64,000 nucleotides of DNA from Skeletonema tropicum. Its lineage: Eukaryota; Bacillariophyta; Thalassiosirophyceae; Thalassiosirales; Thalassiosiraceae. The stretch is from the NCBI GenBank assembly GCA_037178625.1, contig CM074137.1:2807571-2871570 (forward strand), read 5' to 3'. The notes beneath the pieces were generated by a model. It worked only from the letters and a program-made list of their open reading frames with translations, ran no database searches and was not told the DNA's origin. Position numbers and translations under genes: made by a program. Shown piece by piece: positions 21,452 through 34,969 of this stretch (position 1 is its first letter; the number at the start of each line of letters is the position of its first letter).

Positions 21452-22854
21452 ATGCCGCCGAGACCTAGCGACAAAAGGAGCTTGTATGGCAGGATGGCAG
21501 GAGATAATATATCTACAATGGTTGATGGACACTATATCTTTGATTTGCCTCTCTACAGTAATCTAGCATTCAGCTTAACGGTTGAAAGGGCGAAATATTT
21601 GGAGACGGAGCGTGTAGATGCTAATTCGGTTGCACAGTCCATCGTCAAAAGTGTCGAAAACTACGACTCCGCCAATAGGTAGGCTTGCTGAATTCAACTT
21701 GAACCGAGTTGCTGTTGCAAGAGGTGGGGAGCACAATCAGGCCCGTTATGATGAGGGAACTTGGGATTCATACTTCCAAGCCCCCGATTTCGACTGGAAT
21801 ATCATCAAGCAGACTGAGCGTCAGTGTATGCTCGTGTTCTGTGACCTATTCTCTACCGGCTATGCCCATTCTGCTCACTTGCCGTCTTCTATCTATTTGG
21901 TGGTCTCCGCCGTGACAATGTTAGTGCTCTCAAAGCGCCCTACATCTTCCCCCACTTGAGAAATATGAAAAATGAAAGTGTTGCAACTAGAATGACAAAA
22001 ATTCTCCGCAATAATATTGAGCACGAGCTCCGTCGGAAAACGTTGTTCACGTCACGATCGATGAGAAAGGGCAGCATGACCGAGTTCCGGTTACACCGCC
22101 CGAGATCTATCTTACGAGGAGGAACTTGCTCGCAGTGGGCATACAATTCTACCCGCCAACACCTTTGGAGAAGACAATGCTTCTATGGGCATCAGAAGAG
22201 CATCCCACCAAGAAGCAGAAGGCCACGGCAAGTACCCCTCCAGAATCAGAGACAGCCAATGCAGGTACCACCTAACAATCAGCCTACAATACCGTTGTGG
22301 CTAATGCCATCAAATCTACAGGGAACAATAAGACTGGTGGTGTTACTGTCCTGACTGAGTTGGAGAGGTTTGTGGAAGTTGGCACCATTAGTAAAAAACA
22401 AAAGGATTTTCTTAGTGCCGGCAGTGTGGGGCTTGTTTCAAAGTCCATCCTCAATGATATATGAAGAATGATTTGATTATTGGACTCCCTGATTATAATT
22501 CCCTGGGGTCTGAAGGGGCTAGGTATTGCAGGGGAGTGACTGCTACTGCCATGGTCATCACTGCCGAGCAGTGGAAGGAGTTGTGCAATTTGGAGCCGAC
22601 CGATCTCGATAATGATATCAATCGCAGGTTGTCGACCTTGAAGTGCAAGCACAGCTTCATCAAAGCGACAAAAGAAGCAAGGCAACATCAAGTATTCACA
22701 GTCTTGCCGAGAGAATTCAAAAGTTATGAAGAAACGGAAAGACGATGGTATGAGTGATTTAGAGACTAAGAACAAAATTCTTCGTGAGATTGGAATTCAA
22801 AGTGGACAGCAATCACTCCGTGATGTATTTTCTCGGAGAAGTTCTAGTACGTAG
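21452..22854 (+). pseudogene. Decayed reading frame of unit C, array 1 unit 2
   Basis: Same frame breaks and stops as the copy at 18623-20028. It lacks three bases (GAC) after the ATGG at about 21520, so one codon is missing without a frame change. Confidence 0.6.
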
Positions 22855-24255
22855 TTAATTGTTACTCCTATGTAATAGTTCAAAGTGGACAGCAATCACT
22901 CTGTGATATTGCTTGCTGGACCTGGCTGTGGCACGTGTATTATTGCTCTAGTAATAGGATGGATATCTACGAGTACTTGAATTTACTTTACTTTGACTTC
23001 TAAGTACTCCCCCTCCATGCATGCATTCATTTCTATTCATTTCCCACTTGGGAAGTTTGGCAATCTCCGCTGCCGAGGGGCCAGTGGAACGGACAGCCTT
23101 GGCTTCAGTAACGGCATCATTGAAAGACTTTACACTTCTGAAAATGCAGCCAATGATGCATGACGAGTGAATATACGAATCATGATTCAGTCATGACCAT
23201 GGCGCATAAACTAACAAAGTCACCAGAACTGCCAAGAGGAATTACTTGCAAACTCAACCAGGATGACCAATCACCTAGGCCTCTCCTTGATGCTGCTGCC
23301 CAATTTCGATAGCTACATTTCCATCCTCTGCACCCACTACACCACTTCCAACGACACAAACTGAAAGTAACACTGGTTGATCGCATCCACGATAATCCAA
23401 GCGCTTGCAGTCGCCACCTTCCACCTTCCGTATCGAGTCGGATTCTACTGGTAATCCTGCAGAACAACGGTATTGTCATGTCGAGAGAGTCCCAATGCAA
23501 GTTGACCAATTGTTATTTTGGAAAATATGAATCCCAATTTGTTGCCCACTAGATAACTAGCCATAATGACTTGGCACTTCCTTCTGCGGTAAGAAGATCA
23601 AAGATAAACTAGTCACAGCATTTATTGAATGTCCCAAAACGCTTCCTTGAGTTCATTGGCGCTTCCACATAATGCAGATCTTTCCATCCTTACTATACAG
23701 CCCGTCACGTAAATCGATGCTTGGGATGGCAGTTACGTTATGAGTTATGAGGCAAGACGATGATAAAATTGCAGTGTTGATGAGGATGACGGATGTAATG
23801 TGTATTTGCCCCGCCCGCCTGGTTCTGGTTGAATCTCCAGCCCTCCTCCTCCATTGTTGATTCATTCCATCAGCACTCTGTTTTTGAGAGTCATTGCTAT
23901 CAGCGGCAGAATGAATGTCCACCGTCCACCCTCAGTTGCCTCTCTTATGAGACAATGATACAACGTTGTGTGATGCTACATCGCTCGGTGCTAGCTCGGT
24001 GCCTATGGTACCTGTGCTGCTGTGTTTCCATATTCCCGTTTCTGCCCAAACTTGTCCCGTTTCTGCCCAAACTTGTCCCAGGTTGATATCTCATGCACGC
24101 TCATGATGATTTAATAGGTTGAAGATCCAAGCGACGCATTCTTTCGCAGTCCATGGCAGGTAGTCGCTCGATTTATTGGCCTGTAGAAGTAATTGGGCGT
24201 CATAATAGTACTGGAAATCACGTGTGGTGTGGGTGGCACGTCGGCAGGGTGTGAC

Positions 24256-25658
24256 ATGCCGCCGAGACCTAGCGACAAAAGGAGCTTGTATGGCAGGATG
24301 GCAGGAGATAATATATCTACAATGGTTGATGGACACTATATCTTTGATTTGCCTCTCTACAGTAATCTAGCATTCAGCTTAACGGTTGAAAGGGCGAAAT
24401 ATTTGGAGACGGAGCGTGTAGATGCTAATTCGGTTGCACAGTCCATCGTCAAAAGTGTCGAAAACTACGACTCCGCCAATAGGTAGGCTTGCTGAATTCA
24501 ACTTGAACCGAGTTGCTGTTGCAAGAGGTGGGGAGCACAATCAGGCCCGTTATGATGAGGGAACTTGGGATTCATACTTCCAAGCCCCCGATTTCGACTG
24601 GAATATCATCAAGCAGACTGAGCGTCAGTGTATGCTCGTGTTCTGTGACCTATTCTCTACCGGCTATGCCCATTCTGCTCACTTGCCGTCTTCTATCTAT
24701 TTGGTGGTCTCCGCCGTGACAATGTTAGTGCTCTCAAAGCGCCCTACATCTTCCCCCACTTGAGAAATATGAAAAATGAAAGTGTTGCAACTAGAATGAC
24801 AAAAATTCTCCGCAATAATATTGAGCACGAGCTCCGTCGGAAAACGTTGTTCACGTCACGATCGATGAGAAAGGGCAGCATGACCGAGTTCCGGTTACAC
24901 CGCCCGAGATCTATCTTACGAGGAGGAACTTGCTCGCAGTGGGCATACAATTCTACCCGCCAACACCTTTGGAGAAGACAATGCTTCTATGGGCATCAGA
25001 AGAGCATCCCACCAAGAAGCAGAAGGCCACGGCAAGTACCCCTCCAGAATCAGAGACAGCCAATGCAGGTACCACCTAACAATCAGCCTACAATACCGTT
25101 GTGGCTAATGCCATCAAATCTACAGGGAACAATAAGACTGGTGGTGTTACTGTCCTGACTGAGTTGGAGAGGTTTGTGGAAGTTGGCACCATTAGTAAAA
25201 AACAAAAGGATTTTCTTAGTGCCGGCAGTGTGGGGCTTGTTTCAAAGTCCATCCTCAATGATATATGAAGAATGATTTGATTATTGGACTCCCTGATTAT
25301 AATTCCCTGGGGTCTGAAGGGGCTAGGTATTGCAGGGGAGTGACTGCTACTGCCATGGTCATCACTGCCGAGCAGTGGAAGGAGTTGTGCAATTTGGAGC
25401 CGACCGATCTCGATAATGATATCAATCGCAGGTTGTCGACCTTGAAGTGCAAGCACAGCTTCATCAAAGCGACAAAAGAAGCAAGGCAACATCAAGTATT
25501 CACAGTCTTGCCGAGAGAATTCAAAAGTTATGAAGAAACGGAAAGACGATGGTATGAGTGATTTAGAGACTAAGAACAAAATTCTTCGTGAGATTGGAAT
25601 TCAAAGTGGACAGCAATCACTCCGTGATGTATTTTCTCGGAGAAGTTCTAGTACGTAG
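24256..25658 (+). pseudogene. Decayed reading frame of unit C, array 1 unit 3
   Basis: Same decay pattern as the other copies. Upstream this unit has only two 21-bp minisatellite copies and an extra AGCT near 23993. Confidence 0.6.
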
Positions 25659-27085
25659 TTAATTGTTACTCCTATGTAATAGTTCAAAGTGGACAGCAAT
25701 CACTCTGTGATATTGCTTGCTGGACCTGGCTGTGGCACGTGTATTATTGCTCTAGTAATAGGATGGATATCTACGAGTACTTGAATTTACTTTACTTTGA
25801 CTTCTAAGTACTCCCCCTCCATGCATGCATTCATTTCTATTCATTTCCCACTTGGGAAGTTTGGCAATCTCCGCTGCCGAGGGGCCAGTGGAACGGACAG
25901 CCTTGGCTTCAGTAACGGCATCATTGAAAGACTTTACACTTCTGAAAATGCAGCCAATGATGCATGACGAGTGAATATACGAATCATGATTCAGTCATGA
26001 CCATGGCGCATAAACTAACAAAGTCACCAGAACTGCCAAGAGGAATTACTTGCAAACTCAACCAGGATGACCAATCACCTAGGCCTCTCCTTGATGCTGC
26101 TGCCCAATTTCGATAGCTACATTTCCATCCTCTGCACCCAGCCCACTACACCACTTCCAACGACACAAACTGAAAGTAACACTGGTTGATCGCATCCACG
26201 ATAATCCAAGCGCTTGCAGTCGCCACCTTCCACCTTCCGTATCGAGTCGGATTCTACTGGTAATCCTGCAGAACAACGGTATTGTCATGTCGAGAGAGTC
26301 CCAATGCAAGTTGACCAATTGTTATTTTGGAAAATATGAATCCCAATTTGTTGCCCACTAGATAACTAGCCATAATGACTTGGCACTTCCTTCTGCGGTA
26401 AGAAGATCAAAGATAAACTAGTCACAGCATTTATTGAATGTCCCAAAACGCTTCCTTGAGTTCATTGGCGCTTCCACATAATGCAGATCTTTCCATCCTT
26501 ACTATACAGCCCGTCACGTAAATCGATGCTTGGGATGGCAGTTACGTTATGAGTTATGAGGCAAGACGATGATAAAATTGCAGTGTTGATGAGGATGACG
26601 GATGTAATGTGTATTTGCCCCGCCCGCCTGGTTCTGGTTGAATCTCCAGCCCTCCTCCTCCATTGTTGATTCATTCCATCAGCACTCTGTTTTTGAGAGT
26701 CATTGCTATCAGCGGCAGAATGAATGTCCACCGTCCACCCTCAGTTGCCTCTCTTATGAGACAATGATACAACGTTGTGTGATGCTACATCGCTCGGTGC
26801 TCGGTGCCTATGGTACCTGTGCTGCTGTGTTTCCATATTCCCGTTTCTGCCCAAACTTGTCCCGTTTCTGCCCAAACTTGTCCCGTTTCTGCCCAAACTT
26901 GTCCCAGGTTGATATCTCATGCACGCTCATGATGATTTAATATGTAGGTTGAAGATCCAAGCGACGCATTCTTTCGCAGTCCATGGCAGGTAGTCGCTCG
27001 ATTTATTGGCCTGTAGAAGTAATTGGGCGTCATAATAGTACTGGAAATCACGTGTGGTGTGGGTGGCACGTCGGCAGGGTGTGAC

Positions 27086-28488
27086 ATGCCGCCGAGACCT
27101 AGCGACAAAAGGAGCTTGTATGGCAGGATGGCAGGAGATAATATATCTACAATGGTTGATGGACACTATATCTTTGATTTGCCTCTCTACAGTAATCTAG
27201 CATTCAGCTTAACGGTTGAAAGGGCGAAATATTTGGAGACGGAGCGTGTAGATGCTAATTCGGTTGCACAGTCCATCGTCAAAAGTGTCGAAAACTACGA
27301 CTCCGCCAATAGGTAGGCTTGCTGAATTCAACTTGAACCGAGTTGCTGTTGCAAGAGGTGGGGAGCACAATCAGGCCCGTTATGATGAGGGAACTTGGGA
27401 TTCATACTTCCAAGCCCCCGATTTCGACTGGAATATCATCAAGCAGACTGAGCGTCAGTGTATGCTCGTGTTCTGTGACCTATTCTCTACCGGCTATGCC
27501 CATTCTGCTCACTTGCCGTCTTCTATCTATTTGGTGGTCTCCGCCGTGACAATGTTAGTGCTCTCAAAGCGCCCTACATCTTCCCCCACTTGAGAAATAT
27601 GAAAAATGAAAGTGTTGCAACTAGAATGACAAAAATTCTCCGCAATAATATTGAGCACGAGCTCCGTCGGAAAACGTTGTTCACGTCACGATCGATGAGA
27701 AAGGGCAGCATGACCGAGTTCCGGTTACACCGCCCGAGATCTATCTTACGAGGAGGAACTTGCTCGCAGTGGGCATACAATTCTACCCGCCAACACCTTT
27801 GGAGAAGACAATGCTTCTATGGGCATCAGAAGAGCATCCCACCAAGAAGCAGAAGGCCACGGCAAGTACCCCTCCAGAATCAGAGACAGCCAATGCAGGT
27901 ACCACCTAACAATCAGCCTACAATACCGTTGTGGCTAATGCCATCAAATCTACAGGGAACAATAAGACTGGTGGTGTTACTGTCCTGACTGAGTTGGAGA
28001 GGTTTGTGGAAGTTGGCACCATTAGTAAAAAACAAAAGGATTTTCTTAGTGCCGGCAGTGTGGGGCTTGTTTCAAAGTCCATCCTCAATGATATATGAAG
28101 AATGATTTGATTATTGGACTCCCTGATTATAATTCCCTGGGGTCTGAAGGGGCTAGGTATTGCAGGGGAGTGACTGCTACTGCCATGGTCATCACTGCCG
28201 AGCAGTGGAAGGAGTTGTGCAATTTGGAGCCGACCGATCTCGATAATGATATCAATCGCAGGTTGTCGACCTTGAAGTGCAAGCACAGCTTCATCAAAGC
28301 GACAAAAGAAGCAAGGCAACATCAAGTATTCACAGTCTTGCCGAGAGAATTCAAAAGTTATGAAGAAACGGAAAGACGATGGTATGAGTGATTTAGAGAC
28401 TAAGAACAAAATTCTTCGTGAGATTGGAATTCAAAGTGGACAGCAATCACTCCGTGATGTATTTTCTCGGAGAAGTTCTAGTACGTAG
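27086..28488 (+). pseudogene. Decayed reading frame of unit C, array 1 unit 4
   Basis: Same decay pattern. The TATG insertion at about 26941 upstream is shared with the next, truncated unit, whose copy of this frame starts at 29911 and is cut off at 29948. Confidence 0.6.
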
Positions 28489-29948
28489 TTAATTGTTACT
28501 CCTATGTAATAGTTCAAAGTGGACAGCAATCACTCTGTGATATTGCTTGCTGGACCTGGCTGTGGCACGTGTATTATTGCTCTAGTAATAGGATGGATAT
28601 CTACGAGTACTTGAATTTACTTTACTTTGACTTCTAAGTACTCCCCCTCCATGCATGCATTCATTTCTATTCATTTCCCACTTGGGAAGTTTGGCAATCT
28701 CCGCTGCCGAGGGGCCAGTGGAACGGACAGCCTTGGCTTCAGTAACGGCATCATTGAAAGACTTTACACTTCTGAAAATGCAGCCAATGATGCATGACGA
28801 GTGAATATACGAATCATGATTCAGTCATGACCATGGCGCATAAACTAACAAAGTCACCAGAACTGCCAAGAGGAATTACTTGCAAACTCAACCAGGATGA
28901 CCAATCACCTAGGCCTCTCCTTGATGCTGCTGCCCAATTTCGATAGCTACATTTCCATCCTCTGCACCCACTACACCACTTCCAACGACACAAACTGAAA
29001 GTAACACTGGTTGATCGCATCCACGATAATCCAAGCGCTTGCAGTCGCCACCTTCCACCTTCCGTATCGAGTCGGATTCTACTGGTAATCCTGCAGAACA
29101 ACGGTATTGTCATGTCGAGAGAGTCCCAATGCAAGTTGACCAATTGTTATTTTGGAAAATATGAATCCCAATTTGTTGCCCACTAGATAACTAGCCATAA
29201 TGACTTGGCACTTCCTTCTGCGGTAAGAAGATCAAAGATAAACTAGTCACAGCATTTATTGAATGTCCCAAAACGCTTCCTTGAGTTCATTGGCGCTTCC
29301 ACATAATGCAGATCTTTCCATCCTTACTATACAGCCCGTCACGTAAATCGATGCTTGGGATGGCAGTTACGTTATGAGTTATGAGGCAAGACGATGATAA
29401 AATTGCAGTGTTGATGAGGATGACGGATGTAATGTGTATTTGCCCCGCCCGCCTGGTTCTGGTTGAATCTCCAGCCCTCCTCCTCCATTGTTGATTCATT
29501 CCATCAGCACTCTGTTTTTGAGAGTCATTGCTATCAGCGGCAGAATGAATGTCCACCGTCCACCCTCAGTTGCCTCTCTTATGAGACAATGATACAACGT
29601 TGTGTGATGCTACATCGCTCGGTGCTCGGTGCCTATGGTACCTGTGCTGCTGTGTTTCCATATTCCCGTTTCTGCCCAAACTTGTCCCGTTTCTGCCCAA
29701 ACTTGTCCCGTTTCTGCCCAAACTTGTCCCAGGTTGATATCTCATGCACGCTCATGATGATTTAATATGTAGGTTGAAGATCCAAGCGACGCATTCTTTC
29801 GCAGTCCATGGCAGGTAGTCGCTCGATTTATTGGCCTGTAGAAGTAATTGGGCGTCATAATAGTACTGGAAATCACGTGTGGTGTGGGTGGCACGTCGGC
29901 AGGGTGTGACATGCCGCCGAGACCTAGCGACAAAAGGAGCTTGTATGG

Positions 29949-30278
29949 TAATTAACGTCCTAATCTAAGTTGAAAAATATTGTATCATCACTTTCAAATC
30001 ATACAAAAAAAGTTGGCGGCAAGGTTGGCCGGTCGTTTTTGGCGCCACGTACAGCCACCACACTGCCATCCTGCTTCCAAGATCTTATGACCATCAGAAG
30101 GGCATTACTGATGCCATCGCATGGCCAATCTTGAAATTTGGTGCCGTATGAGCTAGGTGTAGCCACCCCATGGTCACTCTGTCAGCCGGCTATATTCCGA
30201 ATCGCAAATATAATATTTATTACTACGCAATATATATGATATAATAATAGCTCACTACGACTTACTACAACTGCTACG
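29949..30278. other. Unique spacer after array 1, with a 42-bp repeat and AT-rich promoter
   Basis: Positions 29963-30004 are repeated at 39027-39068. An AT-rich run with TATATATGATATAATAAT lies about 45 bp upstream of the ATG at 30279 and may be its promoter. Nothing else is supported. Confidence 0.5.
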
Positions 30279-31533
30279 ATGAACAATCACGGAAATAACA
30301 GCGAAACTACCTTTAGTTTTTACTGTCCCAACAACAAGTGCAATCAAAGTTGCGAAATTTGTTTGAATGATCGCAATATTTGCTGTTATTATCGAGTGGA
30401 TGGATTTGTTCAAGTTCAATGCCCGAAATGCAAACAAACATCCTACGTTTGCGCAACATGCCTTAATTACAACAACAGCTTCAAGAGGAACATCACTAGA
30501 CATTGTCGCTCTTGTCACAAGAATACCTCCGTCTCTTCATCTCCGATTTTGTCTCCAATAAATGCTCGCGTGGAAAATAATAATATGGATATTTCAATTC
30601 GCAGCAGCACCGGTGTAGGAGATAGCGATGTCGATATGTTTGATACTACTGGTGACAGTAATCGCGAGTACGACAGTGATGAACTAGAAGATCTCCCTTC
30701 TTTTGTTAATAATGAAGATGATGAGTGGGACGAGTTGGACACGGGCGTCGATGCCGGAAGATTTGTTACAGGAGGATTTTGAGCAACAACTCGCCACATA
30801 AGCGCCATCAGCTCCAGCGGCACCGGGGACGAATCTGCGCCTACTGCAACAATGTCTCAGTGCTGCCACAAGCATTTGTGTGCCATCGAAACTTTTCCAC
30901 TCTTTGGATCCAACGAAATGAGGAAGAGCAAACGCTACTTCTGGCAAGACTACATACATTATCATGTTAGCGGGGAGCGGTTTGGAGGGTTGAGGGGGCT
31001 TACTTGGCGTTCTATCAACCGGTTGGAGACTTGCGACAATGAGAGCATGCTATCGCTCGATGACTCTGTGTTAATGTTCGAAATGATGGATCATGCCCTG
31101 AACAACAAGGGAGAACAGAAGGAAATATTTTATGACATCGTTTGCAACCTTTTCTCAAAGCTCTCAACCACCCAATTGAGTGCTGCTTCCCTGTTCAGGG
31201 ATTTGGAGGGGCATCAAGAGAAATTGCTTGCGCCATTCGTTGCCAGTTTGAATTCAACCCAGAACCAACATTATGTTAAGTGCGTAACGCTGGAATGATT
31301 GCACATTGTGTGATAGTGATGAGGTTGTGAATAGAATGAATATTGAAAGACAATATATTGAGCAGGAGATTGACACATACTGTCTATTGTTTCCTTGCAA
31401 AAGGGGCGGTGATGGGTTTGAACACAAGTTCGCCTGCGTTTTTAGTGACTGGGATGTCATAACAAAGCATGGTAAAAAGGGTCAAAGCTTGCTATCATGG
31501 CATGTATTAAATGCCACAGAGTATTCTGGCTAG
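30279..31533 (+). pseudogene. Cysteine-rich, acidic TE-like protein, broken by a stop and a frameshift
   Basis: I do not recognise the family. Residues 1-85 hold many CxxC and Cys/His pairs (YCPNNKCNQSCEIC, QCPKC, ATC, HCRSCH), indicating zinc binding, followed by an acidic Asp/Glu-rich stretch. A TGA at 30780 ends this ORF after 167 codons, but the same frame stays open beyond it to 31298, encoding a segment with CCHKHLC and an aromatic-rich GGLRGLTWRSINR motif. Coding character then continues in another frame (DCTLCDSDE onward) to 31533. Such broken, zinc-rich proteins are usual for transposon remnants; that origin is inference. An intron spanning the TGA was not found. Confidence 0.45.
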
Positions 31534-31604
31534 CATAGATCTTTAGACATATATAATAAAGATTGAAAAACCATATATCCAATAATTTAGTCTATTTTTC
31601 ACCT

Positions 31605-32326
31605 TAGGCTGCACACCCCACAATGCTATAGTGTGGCACCACAAATTTCCACTGTGCTCATCAGGGCACAAAACTGCTTGTATTGTCCAATGTATGAGTG
31701 GTGCAGAAGAAGTTAGTCTATTAGCCTCTTCTATACATCCATATAGATGACATATCAACTCAGACCTCACATATTGCACCTGTAGGCTGCATACCACCAT
31801 GCTACTGTGGCGCCACAAAGACCACTGTGCTCATCAGGGCCCCAAATTGCTTGTATTGTCCAATGTATGAGTGGTGCAGAAGAAGTTAGTCTATTAGCCT
31901 CTTCTATACATCCATATAGATGACATATCAACTCAGACCTCACATATTGCACCTGTAGGCTGCATACCACCATGCTACTGTGGCGCCACAAAGACCACTA
32001 TGCTCATCAGGGCCCCAAATTGCTTGTATTGTCCAATGTATGAGTGGTGCAGAAGAAGTTAGTCTATTAGCCTCTTCTATACATCCATATAGATGACATA
32101 TCAACTCAGACCTCACATATTGCACCTGTAGGCTGCATACCACCATGCTACTGTGGCGCCACAAAGACCACTATGCTCATCAGGGCCCCAAATTGCTTGT
32201 ATTGTCCAATGTATGAGTGGTGCAGAAGAAGTTAGTCTATTAGCCTCTTCTATACATCCATAAAGATGATATATCAACTCAGACCTCACATATTGCACCT
32301 GTAGGCTGCATACCACCATGCTAATG
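31605..32326. repeat. 173-bp satellite, about four monomers
   Basis: Monomers starting TAGGCTGCA lie at 31605, 31784, 31957, 32130 and (partial) 32303. The first is diverged and about 179 bp long; the next three are nearly identical. Short minus-strand ORFs run through them only because the repeat lacks stops in one frame. Confidence 0.9.
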
Positions 32327-34314
32327 AGGCATTTGGTGGCATATCAGCCCCATATCTGAGCACATATACGTATGCAGTGACATGAATATGGGCAGTGACC
32401 ACATCTGGAGGCCCCATATCATTGGTATGGATAGTGGGCAAGATAATATGTTTGGCATTTGGTCTCTATGTATGCTGAGGCGATGCCACAGCCTCATGTG
32501 TGCCCGCTAAGACTGATTTGGTGGCACATCAGCCCCATGATATCTGAGCACATATACGTATGCAGTGACATGAATATGGGCAGTGACCACATCTGGAGGC
32601 CCAATATCATTGGTATGGATAGTGGGCAAGATAATATGTTTGGCATTTGGTCTCTATGTATGCTGAGGCGATGCCACAGCCTCATGTGTGCCCGCTAAGA
32701 CTGATTTGGTGGCATATCAGCCCCATATCTGAGCACATATACGTATGCAGTGACATGAATATGGGCAGTGACCACATCTGGAGGCCCCATATCATTGGTA
32801 TGGATAGTGGGCAAGATAATATGTTTGGCATTTGGTCTCTATGTATGCTGAGGCGATGCCACAGCCTCATGTGTGCCCGCTAAGACTGATTTGGTGGCAC
32901 ATCAGCCCCATATCTGAGCACATATACGTATGCAGTGACATGAATATGGGCAGTGACCACATCTGGAGGCCCCATATCATTGGTATGGATAGTGGGCAAG
33001 ATAATATGTTTGGCATTTGGTCTCTATGTATGCTGAAGTGATGGCACAGCCTCATGTGTGCCCACTATGACTGATTTGGTGGCATCATATCAGCCCCATG
33101 ATATCTGAGCACACATACGTATGCAGTGACATGAATATGGGCAATGACCACATCTGAAGGCCCCATATCATTGGTATGGATAGTGGGCAAGATAATATGT
33201 TTGGCATTTGGTCTCTATGTATGCTGAGGCGATGCCACAGCCTCATGTGTGCCCACTAAGACTGATTTGGTGGCATCATAGCAGCCCCATATCTGAGCAC
33301 ATATACGTATGCAGTGACATGAATATGGGCAGTGACCACATCTGGAGGCCCAACATCATTGGTATGGATAGTGGACAAGATAATATGTTTGGCATTTGGT
33401 CTCTATGTATGCTGAGGCGATGCCACAGCCTCATGTGTGCCCAAGAATAAGACAGATTTGGTGGCACATCAGCCCCATATCTGAGCACATATACGTATGC
33501 AGTGACATGAATATGGGCAGTGACCACATCTGGAGGCCCCATATCATTGGTATGGATAGTGGACAAGATAATATGTTTGGCATTTGGTCTCTATGTGTGC
33601 TGAAGTGATGCCACAGCCTCATGTGTGCCCGCTAAGACTGATTTGGTGGTGGCATATCAGCCCCATATCTGAGCACATATAAGTGTGCAGTGACATGAAT
33701 ATGGGCAATGACCACATCTGGAGGCCCCATATCATTGGTATGGATAGTGGGCAAGATAATATGTTTGGCATTTGGTCTCTATGTGTGCTGAAGTGATGCC
33801 ACAGCCTCATGTGTGCCCGCTATGACTGATTTGGTGGCATATCAGCCCCATATCTGAGCACATATACGTATGCAGTGACATGAATATGGGCAGTGACCAC
33901 ATCTGGAGGCCCAATATCATTGGTATGGATAGTGGGCAAGATAATATGTTTGGCATTTGGTCTCTATGTATGCTGAGGTGATGCCACAGCCTCATGTGTG
34001 CCCACTATGACTGATTTGCTGGTGGCACATCAGCCCCATATCTGAGCACATATACGTATGCAGTGACATGAATATGGGCAATGATCACCTCTGGAGGCCC
34101 CATATCATTGGTATGGATAGTGGGCAAGATAATATGTTTGGCATTTGGTCTCTATGTATGCTGAGGCGATGGCACAGCCTCATTTGTGCTGCTCAGTGCC
34201 ATGACTGATTTGGTGGCACATCAGCCCCATATCTGAGCACATATACGTGTGCAGTGACATGAATATGGGCAATGATCACCTCTGGAGGCCCAACATCATT
34301 GGTATGGATAGTGG
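32327..34314. repeat. ~187-bp satellite, about eleven monomers
   Basis: Monomers of 184-194 bp start with ATTTGGTGGCA at about 32331, 32515, 32703, 32888, 33074, 33265, 33455, 33641, 33828, 34008 and 34208; the last is cut off at 34314. Each holds ACATATACGTATGCAGTGAC and GGTATGGATAGTGG. Monomers differ by scattered substitutions and 1-9-bp indels. It abuts the 173-bp satellite with no spacer. Confidence 0.9.
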
Positions 34315-34364
34315 TTATAATGTTTGGTTATCGCAAGCAAAATGTTATGGTGTTCCTGCAGCTA

Positions 34365-34382
34365 CCTCTGAAGTGGGATAAT
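34365..34382 (+). repeat. Left terminal inverted repeat
   Basis: CCTCTGAAGTGGGATAAT, immediately after TA. It pairs with 38619-38636 with two mismatches. Confidence 0.75.
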
Positions 34383-34969
34383 GCCTTTATGGGTTTTTGT
34401 ATCTTGCTCATCAGAATTCTTGTCAACTTCAAATTCTGATATTATTCCGATGTCAAAGAATAAGAAAATCCAGTATCGAAATCTGAACTTTCGCGCATCA
34501 GAATTCGGACTGTCACACATCAGAATTTTTTTTTTGATCATCAGAATTAAATTCTGGTTTTATTACATTGCATTGTATGACACATATGATTAATTACATG
34601 ACACATAATTAAATTGCATTCGAATCATCGCAAAGAAGACACAAAAAGTAACAAAGCTTTATTACTACTTACTACCTACTTAAGACGCACATACAAATAC
34701 ACCAAAACAAGTATGCACCCCAAATGACAACTCACGGGATAACTGTGATGTCATCTCCAAGAGAATCTATTACATGAAAACTTCATACTCTTACCTTACA
34801 ATTCCAATGACAAGCTGAAATAATTTCAGTTGTATATTCTACAGCAGCAGCAAAGAAGTTTAGCCAACAATTATGTGAAAAAGCCTAGTACTGCTGCGTC
34901 ATACACTCACCTCTTTATTCCCAGGACCAACCAAAGCCAACCATGCAATTATTATTACCCCTTCTTCAG

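Larger units (their letters stand above)
18064..29948. repeat. Tandem array 1 of the ~2.8-kb unit C
   Basis: In the phase starting ATATTCCCG, full units are 18376-21204, 21205-24029, 24030-26834 and 26835-29659 (2,829, 2,825, 2,805 and 2,825 bp), with partial units 18064-18375 and 29660-29948. Units are almost identical and differ by small indels: AGCCC present in the 20.5- and 26.1-kb copies and absent at 23.3 and 29.0 kb; three bases missing after ATGG in units 2-4; one 21-mer fewer in unit 3; TATG added in the last two. The same unit recurs in array 2. Confidence 0.9.

Noticed and set aside
30780..30782. TGA as a selenocysteine codon
   Set aside because: No selenoprotein family resemblance, no visible SECIS-like element, and a frameshift follows; decay is the simpler reading.
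31543..34000. Many 60-90-codon ORFs in the satellites
   Set aside because: They repeat with the monomer period, appear on both strands and start or end with satellite variation; they are not genes.
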